64,000 nt of DNA from Gimesia maris (GTDB taxonomy: Bacteria; Planctomycetota; Planctomycetia; Planctomycetales; Planctomycetaceae). Location of the stretch: the NCBI RefSeq assembly GCF_008298035.1, contig NZ_CP042910.1:124001-188000 (forward strand). Reading direction: 5' to 3'. Each line of letters begins with the position of its first letter. The first letter of the stretch is position 1. A program made the position numbers and the translations under genes. Shown here in pieces: positions 18,114-25,999 of this stretch. The notes beneath the pieces were generated by a model. The model saw only the letters and a program-made list of their open reading frames with translations, was not told where the DNA came from and did not search any database.

Positions 18114-19182
18114 AACGGTTGAACCCAAAAATAGGAAAAGAAAAAGATTTGCTGTTCTGCTTGTGAGCTGCTTCATCCTGGTTTTTTTCCTGGGTTGTGC
18201 CGGGATCTCTTTCCCGAGTCAATTTCTGTTTTATATGTTCCAGGGCTGGTTGATGTTCTTACAACGGGTGATCCCCCAGGTGATTGTGCCTGCCTCCGGT
18301 CTGGTGACGGCCCTGGTCGTCGTTTCGATCATGGCGCTGCTGATTCAACTGCTGGGCCGCTTCGTCCTGCATCGTCTGCAGCAACAACATACGATCCCGG
18401 TTCCAAACCAGTGGAAGGTACGCTGGACGATTTCCCTGATCGTCTTCCTGGTGATCTCGTTCACCGGTGGTTTTGCCGTGGTGGGAATAGCGCATCAGGG
18501 TCTCTGGCTGTTCACTGCACCTGAAGGAGTGATTGGAAAGTCATCCGGTCCGCGTGAAGCCTCTTTTCGAATTTCCTCGCGTAACAGGTTGCGAAATATC
18601 GGGTTGGCGGTAGTGAATTATTCATCGGGCGATGTAGATCCATTGCCCACCGGTATCTATAATTCCACAGGTCAGCCATTACACAGTTGGCAGACTCAAA
18701 TCCTGCCTTTCATGGATCAGGTAGAGCTGTATAAAAAAATTGATCTGGCAGAACCCTGGAATACTGAGAAAAATGCTCCGCACTTCAAAACCCATATTCC
18801 TGCTTATACGATCGATTCCCGTGACACTTTCGAGACCAACCTCCCGGATTATGGAGTCTCGGAATATTCATTGAACAGTCGTGTTTTTTATCCGGCATCC
18901 CGATTGAAATACGATCAAATTCCCGATGGTATTGCGAGCACTATCATGGCGGGTGAGATCGTGAGCCGTCTGCCAGCCTGGGGTAATCCTGCCAATCTTC
19001 GTGATCCCGCGTTAGGAATCAACCGCCATCCACAAGGTTTTGGCGGACCCTGGAAACGAAGGGAGGGAGCCAACATGTTATTCATGGATGGCAGTGGCAG
19101 GTTTATCAATCAAAACATCGATCCGGGAGTGCTCGAAGCTTTGAGTACGCCAGATGGCGGCGAGACCGTCGGCGAATATTAA
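18103..19182 (+). CDS. Multi-pass membrane protein with DUF1559-like outer domain
   Basis: 359 residues. There is no prepilin leader; instead there are three hydrophobic segments (roughly residues 16-38, 55-85 and 105-130), then a DUF1559-like domain: ISSRNRLRNIGLAVVNYSSG replaces the usual [14 protein letters not shown], followed by HSWQTQILPFMDQ, an IASTIMAGE element and the end NMLFMDGSG...GGETVGEY. The His of the H-x9-DG signature is not conserved. GTG at 18103 is chosen because GGGAG lies 7 bases upstream; it overlaps the upstream gene by 11 bases. The gene is a diverged paralogue of the next one. Confidence 0.75.
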   Translation: MENKTVEPKNRKRKRFAVLLVSCFILVFFLGCAGISFPSQFLFYMFQGWLMFLQRVIPQVIVPASGLVTALVVVSIMALLIQLLGRFVLHRLQQQHTIPVPNQWKVRWTISLIVFLVISFTGGFAVVGIAHQGLWLFTAPEGVIGKSSGPREASFRISSRNRLRNIGLAVVNYSSGDVDPLPTGIYNSTGQPLHSWQTQILPFMDQVELYKKIDLAEPWNTEKNAPHFKTHIPAYTIDSRDTFETNLPDYGVSEYSLNSRVFYPASRLKYDQIPDGIASTIMAGEIVSRLPAWGNPANLRDPALGINRHPQGFGGPWKRREGANMLFMDGSGRFINQNIDPGVLEALSTPDGGETVGEY

Positions 19183-19198
19183 TTGCCGGGAGACAGTT

Positions 19199-20227
19199 AT
19201 GGAGACAGAGGAAAAACAGGAAGAGGTGGATGGAATTCATCGCTGGATTGCGATCAGCGTATCTGTGTTCCTGTTGTGCGTGGGCTGGGCCTCTTATCTC
19301 GTACGGACATTCTCGCGCCTGACGATTTCACCTTCCCAGACACTCATGTTTCTGTCTACGCTGTTGCTGTTTGCTGTGGGCTTTCACTTGTACTGTCGCC
19401 GCATAAAAACCAAAGTGACTGCTGAGCCTGCGGAAGTTATACCGTGGCAGAGGCGCTGGAGTCTTACTCTGGTGACCATGTTTCTGCTGCTGGCGGTTAG
19501 TGGCATTTGTGTAATCAGCGTGACACATCAATTTTTCTGGATGGCGACGACACAAGACAAGATCTTTGAAAAGTTATATATGGGAAGCGCACGCCAGGCT
19601 GCCCGGCGGTCAACATCCAAAAATAATCTCAAGCAGATTGGGCTGGCGTTGCATAATTATCATGATATGTATCGCCAGTTTCCCGTTGGAGGAACCTTCG
19701 ACAAAGCAGGTCAGCCGCAACACAGCTGGGCCACGCAGCTGTTACCATATCTGGATCATAAAACCCTGTATGAGCAGATAAACTTCGGTCAGCCCTGGAC
19801 GGCCGACGATAACAGAGAGACGTTCGAAATCAATTTCATACTGCTGCAAAGCCCGGGGATGCCTTATGATTTTACTGAAGCAGAGGGGGAGGCGGCAGGA
19901 TACAAACCCGCGCACTATGCTGCCAACAGTTATGTCTTATCCGCGAACTCCGGCATGGATTTACGTAAGATAAAAGATGGCACTTCTAATACAATACTGG
20001 CAGGCGAAGTCAGATCGGGCATCAAAGCCTGGGGTGATCCCACCAACTTTCGCGATCCGACTGAGGGCATCAATCGCAATCCGCGCGGCTTCGGCAGCAA
20101 GTTTAAAGGGGGAACCCACGTATTACTAGGGGATGGCTCGGTGCGCTTTCTTTCCGAAGACATTGACCCGGGTGTATTGAAAGCCCTCAGCACACCCAAC
20201 GGCGGCGAACCGGTGGGTGAATTTTAG
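19199..20227 (+). CDS. Multi-pass membrane protein with DUF1559 domain
   Basis: 342 residues. Three hydrophobic segments (about 13-33, 41-62, 80-106) precede the canonical DUF1559 core ARQAARRSTSKNNLKQIGLA, with the classic GDGS and GGEPVGEF end. The FTLIELL prepilin leader is absent, although the segment just after it in normal DUF1559 proteins (QAARRS) is kept. This looks like a domain transplant from pilin anchor to multi-pass anchor. ATG at 19199 is chosen: GGGAG sits 6 bases upstream. It is 16 bases after the previous gene and shares the motif HSWATQLLPYLDH with it. Its 3' end overlaps the convergent SRPBCC gene by 4 bases. Confidence 0.8.
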   Translation: METEEKQEEVDGIHRWIAISVSVFLLCVGWASYLVRTFSRLTISPSQTLMFLSTLLLFAVGFHLYCRRIKTKVTAEPAEVIPWQRRWSLTLVTMFLLLAVSGICVISVTHQFFWMATTQDKIFEKLYMGSARQAARRSTSKNNLKQIGLALHNYHDMYRQFPVGGTFDKAGQPQHSWATQLLPYLDHKTLYEQINFGQPWTADDNRETFEINFILLQSPGMPYDFTEAEGEAAGYKPAHYAANSYVLSANSGMDLRKIKDGTSNTILAGEVRSGIKAWGDPTNFRDPTEGINRNPRGFGSKFKGGTHVLLGDGSVRFLSEDIDPGVLKALSTPNGGEPVGEF

Positions 20228-20742
20228 TTGGCTGTTCTTTCTCTGGATGCCGGTTTGAACTTACGTAGTTGTTCCCGGCGATAGCGAAAGATGCGTGCGA
20301 CGTCTTTCTGTACAAACAGCCTATTGACCAGTGCGCCTCCTAAGACAGCATAACGGACATCGTCTGTGACCTGTGTACCAGCTTCGCATTCTGTGAATGT
20401 GTGTTCGTGATGCCAGAGTCGATACGGGCCTTTTAATTGCCGATCGACAAATCGGTAAGGGGGTTCCCATTCGCTGATTTCCGTTTTCCATTTGACGGGA
20501 ATGCTATGCAGCTTGAGTTGGTAATCAATAAGTGTGCCTGCACGCATTTCGATGGGAGCCGGTGTCGTGATCTCAAAATTCAGCCAGGGTGGGGTCAGTG
20601 CCTCGAGATTTTCCGGTTCGGCGAAGAATGCGAAAACTTCCTCCAGTGCATACGGGATCACGGTCTCGGTATGCAGATGATAAATGCCATCCGACGCGCG
20701 TATGATCTGGATCGCTTCGTCCTGGAGTGAAGTTGTCGACAT
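20224..20742 (-). CDS. SRPBCC family protein
   Basis: 172 residues with the START/Bet v 1-like fold: an N-terminal strand (YHLHTETVIP), the conserved VFAFFAEPENLEALTPPWLNF segment, central strands (IDYQLKLHSIPVKWKTEI), WEPPYRFVDRQLKGPY and a C-terminal helix (RIFRYRREQLRKF). This family forms a cavity that binds hydrophobic ligands; the ligand here is not predictable. ATG at 20742 is chosen over in-frame upstream starts since the fold begins soon after it, but the ribosome site is weak. The gene converges with the DUF1559 operon and is divergent from the SDR gene. Confidence 0.85.
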   Translation of the reverse strand: MSTTSLQDEAIQIIRASDGIYHLHTETVIPYALEEVFAFFAEPENLEALTPPWLNFEITTPAPIEMRAGTLIDYQLKLHSIPVKWKTEISEWEPPYRFVDRQLKGPYRLWHHEHTFTECEAGTQVTDDVRYAVLGGALVNRLFVQKDVARIFRYRREQLRKFKPASRERTAN

Positions 20743-20910
20743 CTGTTTCCATTTCATCGAATTTGAAAAGTCGCGGTTGAAATCGGGGTGCTGTTGTCTA
20801 TGAAATCTCAAAGACTGATCTAGAAGATTCCTGAAGGATTATGGTCACAACATGCGAATTGGGAATGACTTTTTCAGGCAGTTTCAAAAAAACGGATGGA
20901 TAGAAGTAAG

Positions 20911-21684
20911 ATGAATACCACTACTGCAGAACTGAATTCACAAACACTGGTGATCCTGGGCGCCACCGGCGCGGTTGGTTCGACACTAAGCCGTCGTCTC
21001 AAAGGGGCAGGCCATGAGGTGTTTCTGGCAGGCCGCAATCCACAGGTGCTGCGCGATTTGTCCGATGAACTGGCTGCACCCTCGCTGAGCCTGGATGTCC
21101 TTGAGCCGGGCTCCATTGAACGTACCATTCAGTCTGCCCGTGAGACTTACGATCACATTGATGGTGTCGTGAATTGCATCGGGTCGGTCTTTTTAAAGCC
21201 GGCTCACCTGACTTCGGATGAAGAATGGTCCGAGGTACTGGCCGTCAATCTGACGTCTGCCTTTGAGACGGTTCGCAGTGCCGCGAAGGTGATGGGAAAA
21301 CAGGGGGGCTCGGTGGTATTGATTTCGTCTGCCGCGGCCCGGGTAGGGTTGGCCAATCACGAAGCGATCGCGGCTGCCAAAGCAGGGGTGATTGGCCTGA
21401 CGCTCTCGGCGGCGGCTTCGTATGCCGGGCGCGGGATCCGTGTGAATGCGGTGGCCCCCGGACTGGTCAAATCCAACATGACCCGGCATTTGTGGGAATC
21501 AGAGGCAGCCGAGTCGATGTCCAGCAGCATGCACGCTTTGAATCGACTTGGGAAACCGGAACAGGTCGCATCGATGATTGAGTGGCTGTTGCAGCCTGCC
21601 AATGACTGGGTCACCGGCCAGGTATTCGGCGTTGATGGCGGCCTGGCGACCGTCATTCCCCGCGCTCGACAGAAAAGCCATTAA
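20911..21684 (+). CDS. SDR-family oxidoreductase lacking the catalytic tyrosine
   Basis: 257 residues with a Rossmann fold: glycine motif GATGAVG (17-23), NCIG, the AVNLTSAF helix, the SSAAAR catalytic-serine region (Ser140) and a PGLVKSNM segment. Where classical short-chain dehydrogenases have Tyr-x3-Lys, this protein has Ile-Ala-Ala-Ala-Lys (Ile153, Lys157); Ser140 is at the usual spacing of 13. The lysine and serine are kept but the proton-donating Tyr is not. Either another residue, such as the nearby His150, acts, or the protein is a binding or structural member. The start is uncertain: ATG at 20896 or 20911. It converges with the methyltransferase gene, 9 bases apart. Confidence 0.85.
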   Translation: MNTTTAELNSQTLVILGATGAVGSTLSRRLKGAGHEVFLAGRNPQVLRDLSDELAAPSLSLDVLEPGSIERTIQSARETYDHIDGVVNCIGSVFLKPAHLTSDEEWSEVLAVNLTSAFETVRSAAKVMGKQGGSVVLISSAAARVGLANHEAIAAAKAGVIGLTLSAAASYAGRGIRVNAVAPGLVKSNMTRHLWESEAAESMSSSMHALNRLGKPEQVASMIEWLLQPANDWVTGQVFGVDGGLATVIPRARQKSH

Positions 21685-21693
21685 GGGTCTGCC

Positions 21694-22389
21694 TTAAGTG
21701 TCGAGAAATTCATAAATCGAATTGACGGCCGGCTGACCTGTGAAATTGGGACCTGCCTGATCCGAGGCACCGAGATAGCGACAGGGGAACTTGATCGTTT
21801 GAAAACCGCGACAAGCCAGGAGATGTCTGCGTTGATTGAAATCCAGTTTGTGTCGTCGTAGAAATTCGCGTTTCTCGCGGGAACTCCAGTTGCTGGTGCT
21901 GCTTTGCAGATTATCCAGATCCAGATGAGCGATGAACGTGCCATCGGCTTTCAACCAGCGAGCCGCGTCGGCGATCAGTTTCAGTTTATCACCAACATAA
22001 TGCAGTCCGTGTACACAGGTAATCAGATCGTATTTCTTGCTGGTCGTCCAGTCATGCAGTGATGCTGTCTCCAGTTGCAGCGTGGAGGTAGAGTTTTCGA
22101 CAGGCTGAAACAGATCGACGAGATCAATCCCCTGAATCTGAATGGACTGGTGTTGTGTACGAAAATATTCATCCGCCTGAATCAGCGCCCGGCCGGAACC
22201 ACAACACAAATCGAGCCAGCGGACGTTGGAGTGTGTTCTGGCACGTGCCATTAAAAAATCGAGCGGATTCATTTTCAGGTCAGTGGTATAACTGTTCGTG
22301 CCTGTGATTTCCCGCTCACGATTCATGCGACAGTTCGCCGCCACATCCGACCATTCCAGTTCTGAGTTTGTCAGGAGAGGGTGTTTCAT
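21694..22389 (-). CDS. Class I SAM-dependent methyltransferase
   Basis: 231 residues. Motif I reads LDLCCGSGRAL (about 59-69), followed by an acidic residue at the end of strand 2 (GIDLVD), LETASLHDW and the motif IV-like YDLITCVHGLHYV, then LKADGTFIAHLDLDN. This is a Methyltransf_25/11-type enzyme that uses S-adenosylmethionine. The substrate is not apparent. The gene has a 43-base gap to the upstream unknown gene on the same strand and converges with the SDR gene. Confidence 0.85.
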   Translation of the reverse strand: MKHPLLTNSELEWSDVAANCRMNREREITGTNSYTTDLKMNPLDFLMARARTHSNVRWLDLCCGSGRALIQADEYFRTQHQSIQIQGIDLVDLFQPVENSTSTLQLETASLHDWTTSKKYDLITCVHGLHYVGDKLKLIADAARWLKADGTFIAHLDLDNLQSSTSNWSSREKREFLRRHKLDFNQRRHLLACRGFQTIKFPCRYLGASDQAGPNFTGQPAVNSIYEFLDT

Positions 22390-22432
22390 TTCTTAATGAT
22401 CATGTATCTGAAAGTAGTGGAGATTGAGAAAT

Positions 22433-22777
22433 TTAAGCGATCACCTTCACAACGACGGATGCTGCTATGATAGACAGACTGCAGGAATCCTCATTGTTTA
22501 TAAAGACATATTCCTGATAGGGATGTGTTGTGGGGACGCTTTCATACATGTTGTTGAGTGCGGAAGCCAGTAAATCCGTCTGGGTAGTTTCCACACAAAC
22601 ATCTGCGATATCACCGATCCCTTGATGTAACAGTTGGATGACATCCTGAAAGACAAGCTCAATCTTCATATGATTCCAAGCGACGATGATGACCTTCAGT
22701 TGGGAATGCACTTTGACATACTGATCAAATTCGGCGTCTGCAAAGCCGACATCACATGACAAAGATCTAAGGCTCAT
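22433..22777 (-). CDS. Protein of unknown function
   Basis: 114 residues, soluble. AGGAA lies 7 bases before the ATG, which supports a real gene. It has a short beta/alpha pattern: HSQLKVIIVAW, then MKIELVFQDVIQLLHQG, and ends in hydrophobic strands (CSLSIIAASVVVKVIA). I do not recognise the family. It lies 36 bases downstream of a small membrane protein on the same strand, so the two may be cotranscribed. Confidence 0.5.
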   Translation of the reverse strand: MSLRSLSCDVGFADAEFDQYVKVHSQLKVIIVAWNHMKIELVFQDVIQLLHQGIGDIADVCVETTQTDLLASALNNMYESVPTTHPYQEYVFINNEDSCSLSIIAASVVVKVIA

Positions 22778-22813
22778 ACTTTATTTCCTGCCGCTGAATT
22801 TCTTGTGCAACCA

Positions 22814-23191
22814 CTAACGAGAGCGGAAAAACAGTCTGTGTTGAATCGCCCATAATAAGCCGTATTCCAAGAGTCCCAGCAGTCCGCCGATCCCGCCGAC
22901 CACCAGGCTGTTGGTGAGACTGAGGCTCATCAAATGAGTTCCAATCAAGATGCCAGTAGCTAAGCTGACACCCAGACAAAGCAGTAATGTGGCAAAACTC
23001 AACAGGTATTGCTTTGCAGACAACAGCTGGCCTCCTGCAGGGGCAAACAGGAAGCACCCTGTTATGGTACTGATTCCAGGGCCTTTACTGTCAGTGATTA
23101 CAAGGCAACCAATGAACCACGTGAATAGCAGGGCTATTGTGCCAGCACAGAAAAACATGGTTTTGTTAAATAGAGGGTTCGATTGATTCAT
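22814..23191 (-). CDS. Small multi-pass membrane protein of unknown function
   Basis: 125 residues with four hydrophobic segments (about 11-31, 42-54, 62-82, 91-114) and a basic tail (HRLFFRSR). Gly-rich helices in the second half suggest tight packing. I see no known motif. It is upstream of the 114-residue unknown gene and 27 bases downstream of the TPR gene, on the same strand. Confidence 0.55.
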   Translation of the reverse strand: MNQSNPLFNKTMFFCAGTIALLFTWFIGCLVITDSKGPGISTITGCFLFAPAGGQLLSAKQYLLSFATLLLCLGVSLATGILIGTHLMSLSLTNSLVVGGIGGLLGLLEYGLLWAIQHRLFFRSR

Positions 23192-23218
23192 GATTCACCA
23201 ATGGAACAGAAATCGATA

Positions 23219-25849
23219 TTACTTCTGAATGCGTTGTTGCAGTTCCTGGAATCGTTGTTTTAATTCTTGATTGCCCAGATCGGGGTAGAGCAGCTTCGTT
23301 ACGCCGAGCAGTTTTTTGGCTTCGGCTTCATTGCCGGAACCGAACGTGGTCTGAATGAGATGCAGGCGGGCGTCGAGCCAGGGGATGCTGCCTGGTTTTT
23401 CTGCTGATTCCAGCTGTCGCCATTTCTGGGCTGCTTCCCGCAGACAGGCTTTTGTGCCACAGCGTTCCAGGAGTGTGGCGACCTGTTTGACCAGTGCGCT
23501 GTCGCGGGGCGACTGTTTCAACAGTTCCTGGTAATACTCCAGCGCCCGGATATGCTGATTTGTTGCCATGTACGCTTCCGCCAGGCAGAGATCCAGTTGC
23601 TGTCGTTGCGGGGGAGTTAATTCATCGCGACGACTGATCAGCTTCTCAGCCGATCTCAATTGCAGCAGTCCCAGTTCGTAGCGCGTTTCGGCGGACAGGT
23701 CGAGGTTGATCTGTGAGACGCCATTCAGGACTGCCAGCAGTTCGTTTGTGCCTGCGTTCTCCAGGGTCTCTACCAGCGAGCGGGCCGCGGTCGGGTTTCC
23801 CTGACCGGCCAGAGTGATAATTTCCAGACGCCGCGCCTGATTCGAGATGTCATTCCAGCGTTGAATCACTTTTGCCGTCTGTGCCACACTGGTTTCTGTG
23901 TGCTCATTATTGCGTTTGAGTTCTGTGATACTGCGCGTGGCGCTGCTGATAATTAATTCCAGCAGCCGACTGGCTTTCTCGTATGACGGGGGTGAATCAT
24001 TCAGGTAGATCTGCGTGAGCCGTAATGCGATGTCTGCCTGTGACTGCAGAATCAGCGGGTCAGATTCATCGGGGAAGCTTGCCAGGTATTTTTCCAGCAC
24101 ATCGATGGCTTCCTGCCGCCAGGCTTTTGTCGATTTACCCAGGGATGTCAGCCGTTGCAGGATCTGTTCGTAGCAGCGGGCGATTCCCAGATGTGCGTCA
24201 GCCGCCCGGGGATGGTTTTCGGGAACTTCGGCATACAGCACGAGTGCTTTGGAATATTGCAAACGCGCTTCTTCCAGTCGTGCCAGCATCCAGCCCGCTT
24301 CAAAGTCACTCTTGCTGCCGGGAAACTGTTTCTGAACTTCTTCCAGCGCGGTTGTGTAGGCGAGTCTGCGCGATTTGGTGCGGCTTTGTGTGTAGAGCTG
24401 ACCCAGGCACCAGGCAGCCAGCAGGCCTGCATCTGCAGCGCGGGGCGCGGTACTGTATTTTCGGGACAGCGATTGAAATACCTTAGCTGCCTCCTGGTAC
24501 TGTTTTGCCTGCAGCTGCAGTGAGGCACTCGTGAAGGCCAGTTCAAATGCCAGATCGCCTTTTCCCTCGTCGGTCGCCTGTTGTGCCGTCTTAGAATAGG
24601 CTTCGATGGCCTGTTCGATTTTTCCCTGCGCGTACAGGAGTTGAGCCTGTTTCAGACTTTGAGAAAGCTGACTGCCGTACTGATCGACCTGATGCTGCTG
24701 ATCGACGAGCATCCAGGCCCGCTGTGACCAGTAACCCGGCTGCATCTGTTTAAGAAAATTTGAACGTGTTTCAACCTGCTGCCAGATTTCAGCTGCTAAA
24801 GCTTCCTGTTTTTTCTCCAACGCGATTTTTCTGAGCTGGATCAGCGCGGTGATTTCCAGGTAACCCAGTTCGCTGGAAATACTGCCGTGATCCTGGCGAT
24901 ACTGGATAATCTGTGACGCCGCCTGTTGTGCCTTTCCTTCCTGCAGCAGAATGTGCATGGATTCCACAAAGAGCGGCTCATTCAGATACGCCGGCGGTTT
25001 TTCTTTGAGCAGTGCCTGGATGCCTCGTGCTGCGCCGGCGGTGTCGCCATCAATCCGTTCGCATTGAATCAACGCGAGCTTACTGAGCCAGGTGAGTTGC
25101 AGGGTCGTTGCCCGGCGGGACAGTGGTTCCAGCCATTTTTCTGCGGCATCTACAGCTGCTTTCCGTTGCGGGCTGTTCGCTTCGTACAAATCCCCACGTT
25201 TCATTTCCGTTTGAGCGATCAGCAGTTGAAAGTCGAGCAGGGTATCACGGATGGTGGCTGCCTTGAGAACGGTAAATTTCTTGAAGGCACCCGATTTTTT
25301 CAGTAACTGACTTAAACGTGTTTCCGCCTGTATCAGTCGGGTGATCGCCTGCGTCAACTCCCTGATGGCTGACTCTCTGAGAGTTTGATTTTGTGGATCT
25401 GCTTTGACCTGCCAATACAGGATTTCGGCTTTGAGTGCCGCAATGCGTGCCCGCTCGGCTTCAAAGACGTTCGTGTCAGACCAGTCGGAATGTTCCTGGC
25501 TGAATTCTGCGATGGTTTCTTCTGCGCGTTTCCAGAGTTCCTCCTGTTCCTGGCCCTGCGTCGACATCGCATGCGCTGCCAGGGTGCGTATCAGTTCCAG
25601 TGTGTAGCGTGCTCGTTCCGTGTCGGTGATTCGGGGCTGTGCCAGACGATTTAAGCAATAACCTTCTGCAATGCCGAACAGATGCCGTTGACGCAGGCCT
25701 TCGAAATAAGAGTGCGTCGGGTCATCGGCTGAACTGATTGCCGGTGTGAAGATGACCAGAGCCAGCAGGCAGACACGAATCCACCACACAGACCGTCCGT
25801 AAGCGGTCACTGTTTTAGAATATTCAGAATGGGGAGAACAACATACCAT
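23219..25849 (-). CDS. Large exported TPR-repeat protein
   Basis: 876 residues. The N-terminal 22 residues are polar, followed by a hydrophobic export segment (about 23-40, ending in ISSADDP). The rest is almost entirely helical repeats of TPR type: KIEQAIEAYSKTAQQATDEG, QYQEAAKVFQSLSRKYSTAP, HPRAADAHLGIARCYEQIL and HIRALEYYQELLKQSPRDS are clear. It probably acts as a periplasmic scaffold. It lies 150 bases downstream of the Ser/Thr kinase gene on the same strand, so it might be part of the same pathway. Confidence 0.85.
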   Translation of the reverse strand: MVCCSPHSEYSKTVTAYGRSVWWIRVCLLALVIFTPAISSADDPTHSYFEGLRQRHLFGIAEGYCLNRLAQPRITDTERARYTLELIRTLAAHAMSTQGQEQEELWKRAEETIAEFSQEHSDWSDTNVFEAERARIAALKAEILYWQVKADPQNQTLRESAIRELTQAITRLIQAETRLSQLLKKSGAFKKFTVLKAATIRDTLLDFQLLIAQTEMKRGDLYEANSPQRKAAVDAAEKWLEPLSRRATTLQLTWLSKLALIQCERIDGDTAGAARGIQALLKEKPPAYLNEPLFVESMHILLQEGKAQQAASQIIQYRQDHGSISSELGYLEITALIQLRKIALEKKQEALAAEIWQQVETRSNFLKQMQPGYWSQRAWMLVDQQHQVDQYGSQLSQSLKQAQLLYAQGKIEQAIEAYSKTAQQATDEGKGDLAFELAFTSASLQLQAKQYQEAAKVFQSLSRKYSTAPRAADAGLLAAWCLGQLYTQSRTKSRRLAYTTALEEVQKQFPGSKSDFEAGWMLARLEEARLQYSKALVLYAEVPENHPRAADAHLGIARCYEQILQRLTSLGKSTKAWRQEAIDVLEKYLASFPDESDPLILQSQADIALRLTQIYLNDSPPSYEKASRLLELIISSATRSITELKRNNEHTETSVAQTAKVIQRWNDISNQARRLEIITLAGQGNPTAARSLVETLENAGTNELLAVLNGVSQINLDLSAETRYELGLLQLRSAEKLISRRDELTPPQRQQLDLCLAEAYMATNQHIRALEYYQELLKQSPRDSALVKQVATLLERCGTKACLREAAQKWRQLESAEKPGSIPWLDARLHLIQTTFGSGNEAEAKKLLGVTKLLYPDLGNQELKQRFQELQQRIQK

Positions 25850-25999
25850 GAATACAAAATAAGCAGCCGCGTGAAGCAGGAATGAGAGTGAGTTCGTTCG
25901 GAAACAGGCTACAGGCCTCTGCTATCATACACATTTCTGCAGAGATCAGACAGACCTGATTTACCGGCTCAACTCCTGATTCAAGGAGAAAAGCGGCGT

